A stretch of 64,000 bases of DNA from Sneathiella sp. P13V-1. GTDB lineage: Bacteria; Pseudomonadota; Alphaproteobacteria; Sneathiellales; Sneathiellaceae. The translations under genes were made by a program, and so were the position numbers. The stretch is taken from assembly GCF_015143595.1 (NCBI RefSeq), contig NZ_WYEU01000001.1, forward strand, positions 930,001-994,000, given 5' to 3'. Positions within the stretch are counted from its first letter, which is position 1; every line of letters begins with the position of its first letter. Under the pieces are notes generated by a model that made no database searches, was not told the DNA's origin, and saw only the letters and a program-made list of their open reading frames with translations. Of this stretch, positions 44,035-52,476 are shown one piece after another.

Positions 44035-45747
44035 ATGAGTGACGTTAAGCAGGTTGAGGCAGGGAGTTTGGCACCTATTGGGGGGAAATCCCATGTGGTG
44101 GGAGAGACTTCCGAGCCTTTAAAGAACCAGACGATCCCGGAAATGTTGGCGGAGACGGTTGCGAAATTCGGAGACCGTGAAGCGGCGGTATTTGCCGAAA
44201 CTGGTCGCCGACTTACCTATCGTGAATTTGCCGAAGAGATTGACGCCTTGGCGTCAGGGCTTGTGGCGCTGGGGCTTCAGAAAGGGGATCGGATTGGTAT
44301 CTGGTCACCAAACCGTCTGGAATGGTTGCTGACCCAATTTGCAACGGCCCGAATTGGTTTGATTTTGGTGACCATTAATCCGGCCTATCGCCTGTCAGAG
44401 CTGGAATACGCGCTCAATAAGGTGGAATGTAAGGCGGTGGTGATCGCCAATGAATTTAAAACCTCCAACTACGTTCAGATGATCCGGGATCTGGCCCCGG
44501 AAATTGATGGATCGGAGCCGGGGAGCTTGAACGCTGCGCGCCTGCCGCATCTTAAAACCGTGATCAAAGCGGGCGGCGCACCGGAAAGCGGTTTCCTTGA
44601 TTTTGAAGAGGTGATCAAAAAGGGCGCGCCGGTTGATGTGGCAGCGCTGGATAACATCACGGCGACACTGGACCCCCAAGATGCGGTCAATATCCAGTTT
44701 ACCAGTGGCACCACAGGGTCGCCAAAAGGCGCAACGCTGACCCACTTCAACATCGTCAACAACGCCCATTTTGTGACGCGAACCCTGAACCTGACCGAAG
44801 AAGATCGTCTAACCATTCCGGTCCCGTTATATCACTGCTTTGGTATGGTCATGGGGACCCTTGGCTGTGTGACCAAGGGCGCGGCGATGATCTTCCCGGG
44901 CGAAGCGTTTGAGCCTTTACAAACACTGGAAACGGTCAGCAAAGAAGGGGCGACAGTTCTTTATGGCGTGCCGACCATGTTTGTGGCCATGCTGGAGCAT
45001 CCGGAATTTGGGCGTATGAAGCTGGATACCCTTCGAAGCGGCATTATGGCAGGGGCGCTTTGCCCGATCGAGATCATGAAAAAAGTGATCGCCGAGATGC
45101 ATATGTCCGAAGTGACCATCGCCTATGGTATGACGGAAACAAGTCCTGTGTCCTTCCAAAGCCATGTGGATGAGACGCTGGATCGCCGTGTGAGTACGGT
45201 TGGCCGTATCCATCCCCATGTGGAAGTGAAAGTGGTCGATGAAGCGGGTGAGATTGTGCCTGTGGGTCAGCAGGGTGAGATTTGTACCCGCGGCTATTCC
45301 GTCATGCAGGGATACTGGAATGATGACGAGAAAACCGCCGATGCACTCGGCGATGGCGGTTGGATGCATACAGGCGATCTTGGCATCATTGATGAGGATG
45401 GTTATTGCCGCATTTCAGGTCGTGTGAAAGATATGATCATCCGCGGCGGTGAAAACATCTATCCAAAAGAGATCGAGGACTTCCTCTATACCAATCCAAA
45501 AGTACAGGAAGTCCAGATCTTTGGCGTTCCGAGCGATAAGTTCGGTGAAGAAGTGGCCTGCTGGATTGTCCCTGTGGCTGGTGCGGAGATTACGGAAGAA
45601 GAGATCAAGGACTTCTGCAAGGGTCAGATCGCCCACTATAAAATCCCGCGCTATGTGCGCTCCAAATCAGAGCTTCCCATGACAGTGACCGGCAAACCAC
45701 AAAAGTTCGTCATGCGCGATGAAATGGTGAAAGAGCTGGAGGCCTGA
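44035..45747 (+). CDS. AMP-dependent acyl-CoA synthetase/ligase
   Basis: A 570-residue ANL-superfamily ligase. The P-loop [16 protein letters not shown], the YGMTETSP motif, [20 protein letters not shown] and the C-terminal lysine in TGKPQKFVM are present. It activates a fatty or other carboxylic acid through acyl-AMP to acyl-CoA; the FACL group to which it belongs mostly uses medium-chain acids. The ATG at 44035 has AGGGG 8 bases upstream; a 34-codon extension to 43933 was rejected. It is convergent with the TauE/SafE gene with a 1-base gap. Confidence 0.93.
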   Translation: MSDVKQVEAGSLAPIGGKSHVVGETSEPLKNQTIPEMLAETVAKFGDREAAVFAETGRRLTYREFAEEIDALASGLVALGLQKGDRIGIWSPNRLEWLLTQFATARIGLILVTINPAYRLSELEYALNKVECKAVVIANEFKTSNYVQMIRDLAPEIDGSEPGSLNAARLPHLKTVIKAGGAPESGFLDFEEVIKKGAPVDVAALDNITATLDPQDAVNIQFTSGTTGSPKGATLTHFNIVNNAHFVTRTLNLTEEDRLTIPVPLYHCFGMVMGTLGCVTKGAAMIFPGEAFEPLQTLETVSKEGATVLYGVPTMFVAMLEHPEFGRMKLDTLRSGIMAGALCPIEIMKKVIAEMHMSEVTIAYGMTETSPVSFQSHVDETLDRRVSTVGRIHPHVEVKVVDEAGEIVPVGQQGEICTRGYSVMQGYWNDDEKTADALGDGGWMHTGDLGIIDEDGYCRISGRVKDMIIRGGENIYPKEIEDFLYTNPKVQEVQIFGVPSDKFGEEVACWIVPVAGAEITEEEIKDFCKGQIAHYKIPRYVRSKSELPMTVTGKPQKFVMRDEMVKELEA

Positions 45748-45748
45748 T

Positions 45749-46474
45749 TTAAACAGGCAAGAACAGGCTGGAGATGGCGGTGAAGGTGATGACACCTACC
45801 GCCACCGGCTTGTACCAGGGCATGTCCCCCCGAAACGCAATTTTCTGCCCGATGATGGCACCTGCCAGAATGGCCCCCAGCATGACGGAAAGCGGCAGGA
45901 TGAGCTCTAATATCTGTTCCAGAGAGCTGAGCGCGATGGCGGCAAGTACCACATCGATCACCAGAAAATACATGATTAGATTGGCGCGAATACCGTGGGC
46001 ATCCGTCCCTTTCAGCATGAAATGCAGCACGACCGGTGGTCCGGTAAGAGCGCCCAGTCCGCCAAATAGTCCGGACTGAAAGCCGCTCAGCCACTCTGAA
46101 ATACGAAAGCCAGCCCGATGCAGAACACCGGAGGCGAGAAAAATGAGAGAGAAGAGAACGGCAACCGAAGAGACGATGAACCTTACCGTTTCTTCATCCA
46201 GCGATTTCAAAAGATAAAAGCCGGGGATGGTCCCCACCAAGGCAAAAAGGGTGAGCAGGGCGATGCTTCGAAAGGAGGCGCGTTTCGCCGCCGCCGGAAT
46301 AAGGGGCAGGGAAACAAGACAGTCCATCACCAGCACATAGGTGACGGCCTGAAGAGGGTTATAGAGGGCTGATAAAACAGGCACCAGGATCATGGCAGAC
46401 CCAAAGCCGACAGTGCCGCGCAAAATTCCAGCACCTAAAGCGGTCAGCGCCGCCCAAATCAACATCATGTCCAT
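45749..46474 (-). CDS. TauE/SafE family sulfite/anion exporter
   Basis: A 241-residue protein with about eight helices; GILRGTVGFGSAMILVPVLS and LFGGLGALTGPPVVLHFML are the TauE/SafE repeats. These proteins export sulfite, sulfoacetate or related anions. It follows the TetR gene by 13 bases on the same strand and is probably co-regulated with it. Confidence 0.88.
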   Translation of the reverse strand: MDMMLIWAALTALGAGILRGTVGFGSAMILVPVLSALYNPLQAVTYVLVMDCLVSLPLIPAAAKRASFRSIALLTLFALVGTIPGFYLLKSLDEETVRFIVSSVAVLFSLIFLASGVLHRAGFRISEWLSGFQSGLFGGLGALTGPPVVLHFMLKGTDAHGIRANLIMYFLVIDVVLAAIALSSLEQILELILPLSVMLGAILAGAIIGQKIAFRGDMPWYKPVAVGVITFTAISSLFLPV

Positions 46475-46487
46475 AAAAAATGTACCC

Positions 46488-47117
46488 TCAGAACATCAAC
46501 ACGCCTTTGGCAGCGCGGGCGATCACCTCTGCCCTTTCTATCGGGTCCGCGGGCAGCATGGGGCCTGACCCCAATGCAGTTTGTATGGTCATGGTGATAA
46601 TAATTTGAACAGCCTGGCGCATGGCGGTTTCTTTATCTTCAACGGCGATCTCGTCGGCGAACTCCCCGACATTTTCAACAAACAGATCGCCGATCCGAAG
46701 GGCCAGTTCCTTAAGGTGTTCCCAAACTGCGGGATCATGGACGGTTATTTCCTGCGCCGCCCGGTAAAAACCAAGATTGCTATTTGTCAGTTCAAAGGAG
46801 CTTCTGGCATAAAAAAAGAGAAGGCTTTCAAGATCACCGTGGGTATCACGGGAGAGGTCGAGGGTTTTCGTTCGCTCTTTCGCTGATTCAATAAATTGTT
46901 CCAGCATGACGTCAAACACATCCCGTTTGTCGGAAAAACGGTGGTAGAAAGACCCGGTTGACCCTTTTGATTTCTTGATGATGTCAGCAACACCGGTCGC
47001 CGCAAACCCTTTCTCCAAATAGAGTTTTTGGGCTGCGTCCAGAAACCGCTGTTCTGATTTTCGGGACCGTTCCTGCTTGGCTGGCTGATATCCCTGACCG
47101 CTTTTTTTCGCTTTCAC
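46488..47117 (-). CDS. TetR-family transcriptional regulator
   Basis: A 209-residue regulator. The HTH is at about residues 18-62 (RFLDAAQKLYLEKGFAATGV, then STGSFYHRFSDKRDVF) and is followed by a helical ligand domain. The start is a GTG at 47117 with AAAGG 7 bases upstream; an 11-codon extension to 47150 contains that ribosome site and is rejected. It is divergent from the second TRAP operon and probably controls it, TauE/SafE, or both. Confidence 0.9.
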   Translation of the reverse strand: MKAKKSGQGYQPAKQERSRKSEQRFLDAAQKLYLEKGFAATGVADIIKKSKGSTGSFYHRFSDKRDVFDVMLEQFIESAKERTKTLDLSRDTHGDLESLLFFYARSSFELTNSNLGFYRAAQEITVHDPAVWEHLKELALRIGDLFVENVGEFADEIAVEDKETAMRQAVQIIITMTIQTALGSGPMLPADPIERAEVIARAAKGVLMF

Positions 47118-47136
47118 ATGACTACCTTTTAAGAAA

Positions 47137-47172
47137 ATTCTGATTGACAAATACAGAATATTTTGAGGATAT
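47137..47172. promoter_or_regulatory. Candidate TetR operator and TRAP promoter
   Basis: ATTCTG and CAGAAT are inverted around 11 bases (47137-47159). A consensus -35 box TTGACA (47144-47149) lies inside the repeat, pointing toward the TRAP operon, with a weak -10 (GGATAT, 47167-47172) after 17 bases. A repressor bound here would block that promoter. Confidence 0.45.
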
Positions 47173-47226
47173 CAAATTGGAAAAAAAATTCTAGTTTATA
47201 AAAATAACAATTAAGGGGAGGACAAA

Positions 47227-48219
47227 ATGAAGCGGATTCTAACTGCTACGATCGCAGCCATGGCCCTCACAGCCGGTGTTGCCGAAGCCAAAACCGAGAT
47301 TAAAGTGGCTTCCATTGCGCCAGAGGGAACACCTTGGATTCAGGCGCTGAAAGACTGGGAGAAAAATGTCGAGACCGCCACAAATGGCGAGATTGATATT
47401 GTCATCTATCCAAGTGCACAGCTTGGCAATGAGTTTGATACCTTCAAGCAGGTACAGCGCGGCCGTATTGACGCTGCGTCGATCTCCGGCGGCACGCTCG
47501 GCTCTTTTGTGAAAGAAGTGTCCCTGATGTCGACACCTTTCCTGTTTGATAAAACCGAAACGCTGGATTGTGTGTATGACGGCCCGATGGGCAAAAAATT
47601 GGCAGATCTTGTCTCAGCAAAAAAAGTGGACCTTCTTCAATGGGGAGAGACCGGTTGGGTTCATATTTATGCCAAAGACAATCTGTCCAATGTTGCCGAT
47701 GCCAAGGGGTATAAGGTTCGCATTGCGCCTCATGATATGTCCCGGACACTCTGGCAATCTGTTGGGGCAAACGGCACCGAGCTTCCTTATGCGGAGACAC
47801 CAGCCGCCCTTCAAACGGGTCTTGTAAAAGCCGGCGAATCTGCCGAGATTTCCTTTGTGGCCTTTGGTTTGGGTAAAGTCGCGCCGCATTTGATCATGAC
47901 CCATCACCTGCATCAGGCGGGCGGTGTAGTGATGAGCCAGAAGACCCTCAAAAAACTCTCTCCTGAGCATCGCAAAATTGTGAAAGAGGGGCTTCCTTCT
48001 TTGCAGCAAACCCGCGGAACCATTCGCCAGATGGGTAAAGCCCTTGTGGGCAAATACCAAAAAGCGGGTGGTCCGGTTCATTACCTGAGTGATGACCAAC
48101 GCAATGCCTGGAAAGACGCTGTTAAACCAAACTGGCCGAAATTTGTGAAAAGCCTGGGCAGCGGAGCCGAAGCCTTGTGGCCTGATCTTCTTAAAGCGAA
48201 GAAGAACTGCGGGGCATGA
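47227..48219 (+). CDS. TRAP transporter substrate-binding protein (DctP)
   Basis: A 330-residue periplasmic protein with a signal peptide (TATIAAMALTAGVAEA, cut near residue 21) and the DctP fold (VASIAPEGTPWIQALKDWEK, IVIYPSAQLGNEFDTFKQVQ). The usual ligand-binding Arg lies in KGYKVRIAPHD. It is not closely like the TRAP binding protein at 36 kb. GGGAGG precedes the ATG by 6 bases. The gene starts an operon of at least five genes ending with a CobW-type GTPase. Confidence 0.93.
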   Translation: MKRILTATIAAMALTAGVAEAKTEIKVASIAPEGTPWIQALKDWEKNVETATNGEIDIVIYPSAQLGNEFDTFKQVQRGRIDAASISGGTLGSFVKEVSLMSTPFLFDKTETLDCVYDGPMGKKLADLVSAKKVDLLQWGETGWVHIYAKDNLSNVADAKGYKVRIAPHDMSRTLWQSVGANGTELPYAETPAALQTGLVKAGESAEISFVAFGLGKVAPHLIMTHHLHQAGGVVMSQKTLKKLSPEHRKIVKEGLPSLQQTRGTIRQMGKALVGKYQKAGGPVHYLSDDQRNAWKDAVKPNWPKFVKSLGSGAEALWPDLLKAKKNCGA

Positions 48220-48722
48220 CCACTGTATCCGGTCCGGGCCGGTTTCTACACGGATTATTTCGTGTAGAAGCCGCCCTGGCAATGGCTGGGTACACGGTTA
48301 TTGCCTGCCTTTTAATTGTAGATGTGAGTTTGCGTGAAACGCTGGAGACCTCCATTTACGGGGCGCAGCGTATTTCCGTCTATATCATGATTATCACAGG
48401 GTTTCTGGGGCTTGGCCTTGCGGCTGCGCAAGGGCGGCATTTGCGTCCGCGTTTTGCCGACGGGTTAATACCGGCTGCGTTTGCACGAGCAGTGACCCGC
48501 CTTGGGGATCTGGTGATGACGGCTGTCTTTTTCTTCTTCGCCTGGCTTGGCGTCCGATTTGTTCTGGATGCCCATAGCTACGGCGATATGGCGATGGTTA
48601 TTGATATCCCCCTCTGGATTTTACACCTGATTGTGCCATGGGCCTTTGCCTCAACAGGGCTTCGATATCTCATGTTTGCTCTCTTCCCCCGCCTCCGGCC
48701 TGAGGAGGTCAGCTCCGAATGA
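48216..48722 (+). CDS. TRAP transporter small permease (DctQ)
   Basis: A 168-residue four-helix protein (AMAGYTVIACLLIVDVSLRE, then GAQRISVYIMIITGFLGLGL and GRHLRPRF). It joins the neighbouring genes by ATGA overlaps on both sides. Confidence 0.9.
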   Translation: MTTVSGPGRFLHGLFRVEAALAMAGYTVIACLLIVDVSLRETLETSIYGAQRISVYIMIITGFLGLGLAAAQGRHLRPRFADGLIPAAFARAVTRLGDLVMTAVFFFFAWLGVRFVLDAHSYGDMAMVIDIPLWILHLIVPWAFASTGLRYLMFALFPRLRPEEVSSE

Positions 48723-49978
48723 TTTATGCCCTGATTTTACTTTTGATGACCGTGACGCTTCTGGCGATCCGGGTCAATCTGGTGGTTGTCCTGCTGCTGG
48801 TCGGCTCCTTTATCCATATCGTCTGGGGGGAAGGGGAGCTTCTCTACATCATCGAAGATATGTGGATTGCCCTCGATAAAGAGGTGCTTCTGTCCATCCC
48901 GTTATTCCTGATCTGCGGGGCCGTCATGGGGCGCGGGGCCATTGCGGCGCGCCTGATTGAAATCATGTCGGCGCTGACGGCACCGCTGCCGGGTGGCCTC
49001 GCCATTGCAACGGTGATGACCTGTGCTGTATTTGCGGCTATTTCCGGCTCCTCCGCCGTGACACTGATCGCTGTGGGATCCATTGCTTATCCTGCCTTGT
49101 TGCAGCAGGGATATGACAAGAAATTCTCGTTAGGGGCGCTGGCGTCCAGCGGGACATTGGGGGTTATTATTCCTCCGTCCATTCCGATGATCCTCTATGG
49201 AATTGCCACGGAAACCTCAATCATTGATCTGTTCACGGCTGGTATTCTGCCGGGGCTTTTATTGATGGGGTTGATCGCCACTTATGCGCTGTTTCGTAAT
49301 ATCAAGATGCCACGGCAGGCCTTTTCTTTCTCAAGGCTAGGGGCCGCGCTCCGTTCCGGTATCTGGTCCATGTTGATGCCGGTCATTCTGCTGGGTGGTA
49401 TCTACAGTGGGTATTTCTCCCCTACGGAATCTGCGGCGGTTGCGCTAGCCTACGCCATCATTATCGAAGTGTTGGTCCACCGTGAGTTAGGCCTTTCTGA
49501 CCTAAAATTCATTGCGACTGACACCTCCACCATGATGGGGATAATTTTTCCGGTGCTGGCCATTGCACTCAGCGTCAATATTCTGCTGACGACCCATCAG
49601 GCCCCGGCCATGCTTGCCGATTGGGTAGGCGGATTTATTGACAGTAAGGTGACTTTCCTTCTGGCGGTAAATATCTTGCTGCTGATTGTTGGTTGTGTGA
49701 TGGATATGGTCTCTGCCATCCTGATTTTGGCGCCCATTCTACTCGCCCTTGGTCGGAACTACGGCATTGATCCGGTGCACTTGGGGATCATCATGACCGT
49801 TAATCTGGAAATCGGTCTTTTGACGCCGCCTGTGGGGATCAACCTGATCGTGGCCATGACGGCTTTTCGTGAAAATTTCGGTCTCATTACCCGCGCTGTC
49901 ATTCCGTACATCCTGATGATGATCATTGGGCTGTTGATTATCTCCTTCGTTCCTGAACTCTCACTTTCCTTGCTATAG
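48719..49978 (+). CDS. TRAP transporter large permease (DctM)
   Basis: A 419-residue polytopic permease with FAAISGSSAVTLIAVGSIAY, SGTLGVIIPPSIPMILYGIA and LEIGLLTPPVGINLIVAMTA, the DctM signatures. Forms the Na+-driven channel of the second TRAP system. Six bases separate it from the amidohydrolase gene, so imported ligand and enzyme substrate are probably related. Confidence 0.94.
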   Translation: MIYALILLLMTVTLLAIRVNLVVVLLLVGSFIHIVWGEGELLYIIEDMWIALDKEVLLSIPLFLICGAVMGRGAIAARLIEIMSALTAPLPGGLAIATVMTCAVFAAISGSSAVTLIAVGSIAYPALLQQGYDKKFSLGALASSGTLGVIIPPSIPMILYGIATETSIIDLFTAGILPGLLLMGLIATYALFRNIKMPRQAFSFSRLGAALRSGIWSMLMPVILLGGIYSGYFSPTESAAVALAYAIIIEVLVHRELGLSDLKFIATDTSTMMGIIFPVLAIALSVNILLTTHQAPAMLADWVGGFIDSKVTFLLAVNILLLIVGCVMDMVSAILILAPILLALGRNYGIDPVHLGIIMTVNLEIGLLTPPVGINLIVAMTAFRENFGLITRAVIPYILMMIIGLLIISFVPELSLSLL

Positions 49979-49984
49979 GTTATC

Positions 49985-51637
49985 ATGTCTCAAATAACTG
50001 TATTTAAAGCCCGCCGTATTCACACGATGAGCAAATCCAACCCTGTCGCAGATGCCGTCGCAGTTCGTGACGGCATGATCCTGGAAGCGGGTAAGTTTGA
50101 AGATCTTGAGCCCTGGCTGGAAGGGCAAGATCACGTCGTGGATGAGCAGTTTTCCGATAAAATCCTGTTTCCGGGTTTTATTGATCCCCATTTGCACCCG
50201 TCATTGGGGGCGATCATTCTGCCTTGTGCTTTTGTGACGGCATTTGAGTGGGATCTGGGCGGTAACCGAAAAATTCCGGCGACCCGCGGAAAGCAGGAAT
50301 GGCTGGATCAGGCGGCGAAGGAATTTGAGGAAAGAGATAAATCCCAGCCGATTTTCGTGCTTTATGGATATCATCGCACCTGGCATGGTCAGATCGGCCG
50401 ACATGAGCTGAATGAAATCTCATCTGATGCACCGATTATCAGCTGGCACCGTTCCTGCCACGAAGTGATCCTCAATGATGCGGCGATTAATCTATTGCAG
50501 ATCGACCGGGAGGTGATGAAAAACCATCCGCAAATCGATGAAGAGAACGGCGTCTTTTTCGAAAGTGGGTCCATGGTGGCCGTGGGTGCCCTTCGTCCTT
50601 ATCTGTTCTCCCCAGACTGGTTTATGAAGGGCCTTGAAGACTTGAAAACCCTCATTCAAGCGGGTGGTCACACCACTGTGGGTGACATGGCGTGGGGGAT
50701 TTTTGATTTCGAAGCGGAATGGGCGGCCTATTCTCATATTATTGAAGAAGCTGAAGCCCCCCTTCGGGTTCAACTGATCCCGCGCGGTATTCCTGAAGCG
50801 GAGCTGAGCGGAGATCCCAAAGAAGCTCTTCAAAAAATCGAGGAACTCTCTGACCGTGGAAGCCACCGGCTGTTCTTTGATAAGCATGTGAAGCTCTTTA
50901 CCGACGGGGCGTTTTTCTCTGAACTGATGCAGTTGCAGGAGCCGGGCTTTATTGATGGGCATCACGGCGAGTGGCTAACCCCGCCAGAGCAGTTTGAGGC
51001 AGCGGCCCGTGCCTACTGGAATGAAGGGTACCGCATTCACGTACATTGTACAGGCAGCTTGGGGGTCGAGCTTGCCGTCGATGTGCTGGAGAAGCTGCAA
51101 TTTGAACGCCCCCGCTTTGACCATCGTTTCACCATCGAACATTTCGGTGTGTCAACGGAGGAACAGGTGGGGCGCATCAAGGCCTTGGGCGGTCTCGTCT
51201 CAGCCAACGTATATTATGTTCATGAGCTGGGAGAGGCCTATTGGAAGCACAGTATTGGGCACGAGCGGGCAAGTCAGATGTCTCGGCTTGGCAGTCTTGC
51301 CCGTGCTGATATGCCCTTTACTGTGCATTCTGATTTTCCGCTGGCCCCTGCGCGGCCATTGACCAATGCGTGGGTCGCCGTCAACCGGATCGCAGAATCC
51401 GGGGTTGTTTTTGGACCGGAAGAGCGGGTTTCTGTTGACGATGCCATGCGGGCCATCACCATTCATGCCGCTTATATTCTGGGGCAGGAAGACCGGATCG
51501 GTTCCATCCGGTCGGGTAAAGCGGCTGATTTCACTGTGTTGGACGAAGATCCTTATGAAGTGGACCCGATCACCCTCAAAGACATTCGTATTCATGCCAC
51601 CGTCTTTGAAGGCAAAACGGTTCTGTGTGAAAGATAG
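49985..51637 (+). CDS. Amidohydrolase, YtcJ-like metal-dependent hydrolase
   Basis: A 550-residue protein of the amidohydrolase superfamily, amidohydrolase_3 group. The metal motif is PGFIDPHLHPSLG near residue 63, further ligands are likely in HVHCTGSLG and FTIEHFG, and HSDFPLAPARPL supplies the final Asp. The N- and C-terminal parts form the usual small beta sandwich (DRIGSIRSGKAADFTVLDED). There is no signal peptide, so it acts in the cytoplasm on an imported amide, carbamate or cyclic compound. The CobW-type GTPase follows after 5 bases. Confidence 0.9.
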   Translation: MSQITVFKARRIHTMSKSNPVADAVAVRDGMILEAGKFEDLEPWLEGQDHVVDEQFSDKILFPGFIDPHLHPSLGAIILPCAFVTAFEWDLGGNRKIPATRGKQEWLDQAAKEFEERDKSQPIFVLYGYHRTWHGQIGRHELNEISSDAPIISWHRSCHEVILNDAAINLLQIDREVMKNHPQIDEENGVFFESGSMVAVGALRPYLFSPDWFMKGLEDLKTLIQAGGHTTVGDMAWGIFDFEAEWAAYSHIIEEAEAPLRVQLIPRGIPEAELSGDPKEALQKIEELSDRGSHRLFFDKHVKLFTDGAFFSELMQLQEPGFIDGHHGEWLTPPEQFEAAARAYWNEGYRIHVHCTGSLGVELAVDVLEKLQFERPRFDHRFTIEHFGVSTEEQVGRIKALGGLVSANVYYVHELGEAYWKHSIGHERASQMSRLGSLARADMPFTVHSDFPLAPARPLTNAWVAVNRIAESGVVFGPEERVSVDDAMRAITIHAAYILGQEDRIGSIRSGKAADFTVLDEDPYEVDPITLKDIRIHATVFEGKTVLCER

Positions 51638-51642
51638 TTTTC

Positions 51643-52476
51643 ATGACACCGGTTTGCATCATAAGCGGCTATCTTGGAGCGGGAAAAACCACCCTTATTC
51701 AGGAGTTCCTCGAAAATCCGGGACCATGGCGGGCTTGCGTGCTGGTCAATGATTTTGGAAAAATCAATCTTGATGCCGCGCTGATCGCAGAAACCGGGGC
51801 CGATACCATTGCCCTGACAAATGGCTGTGCCTGTTGTTCCATTGGGGATGATTTGCTGGCAGCGGTTCAAAAAGTGATGGCGGGACCCGCGGAATATGAT
51901 CTGATCATCGTGGAGGCGAGCGGTGTTGCACAGCCTGGACGGTTAAAGATGCTGGTGGCGGGTGCCAAAAGGACGAAACCTGCCCGCTGTTTGACGGTTG
52001 TTAATTTGAGCAAAGCCAAGGCGCTGTCACAGGACAAATTCGTGGGCCGGCTTTTCAAGCAGCAGGCAGATCAGGCCGATGGCTTTTATCTTAACAGAGG
52101 CGCAGATACAGGGGACCTTCTGCCCCTTGATAAGCCCCGATTTACCTCCTTGATTGATTTCCTTGCCTTTGAAGCTTTGCCTGATGCTGGAGGGGTTGAT
52201 GGGGACATGGACACAGGTGTTTCCCCTCTTTTCCGGCAGGAATTTGTCTCCCTTGAAGAGGGAATGAGTGAAGCAGACTTCAATAAATGGTGTGAAAACT
52301 TGCCGTCAAATGTTCATCGTGCAAAAGGGTACGTGACCCTGTTAAGCGAAGAGAGACAACTAAAAACTGTAAAAGTGGATTTGGTTCAAGGGCATCTCAG
52401 CACTGTTCTCACTGAACGACTTCCAGTGGGGCAGTGCGGTGGTCTTGTTTTGATTTCGGTTGCAGGCGCTGCTTAA
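51643..52476 (+). CDS. CobW/COG0523 family GTPase, probable metallochaperone
   Basis: A 277-residue protein. The P-loop GYLGAGKT is at residues 9-16, the metal site CACC at 62-65 (NGCACCSIGDD), and the Walker B-type VEASGVAQPG follows. COG0523 proteins deliver zinc, cobalt or iron to partner enzymes. It is shorter than usual (about 320-400), with a reduced C-terminal domain and no His-rich stretch. Being 5 bases behind an amidohydrolase gene, it probably loads metal into that enzyme (inference). It overlaps the convergent FecR-RTX stop by 4 bases. Confidence 0.88.
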   Translation: MTPVCIISGYLGAGKTTLIQEFLENPGPWRACVLVNDFGKINLDAALIAETGADTIALTNGCACCSIGDDLLAAVQKVMAGPAEYDLIIVEASGVAQPGRLKMLVAGAKRTKPARCLTVVNLSKAKALSQDKFVGRLFKQQADQADGFYLNRGADTGDLLPLDKPRFTSLIDFLAFEALPDAGGVDGDMDTGVSPLFRQEFVSLEEGMSEADFNKWCENLPSNVHRAKGYVTLLSEERQLKTVKVDLVQGHLSTVLTERLPVGQCGGLVLISVAGAA

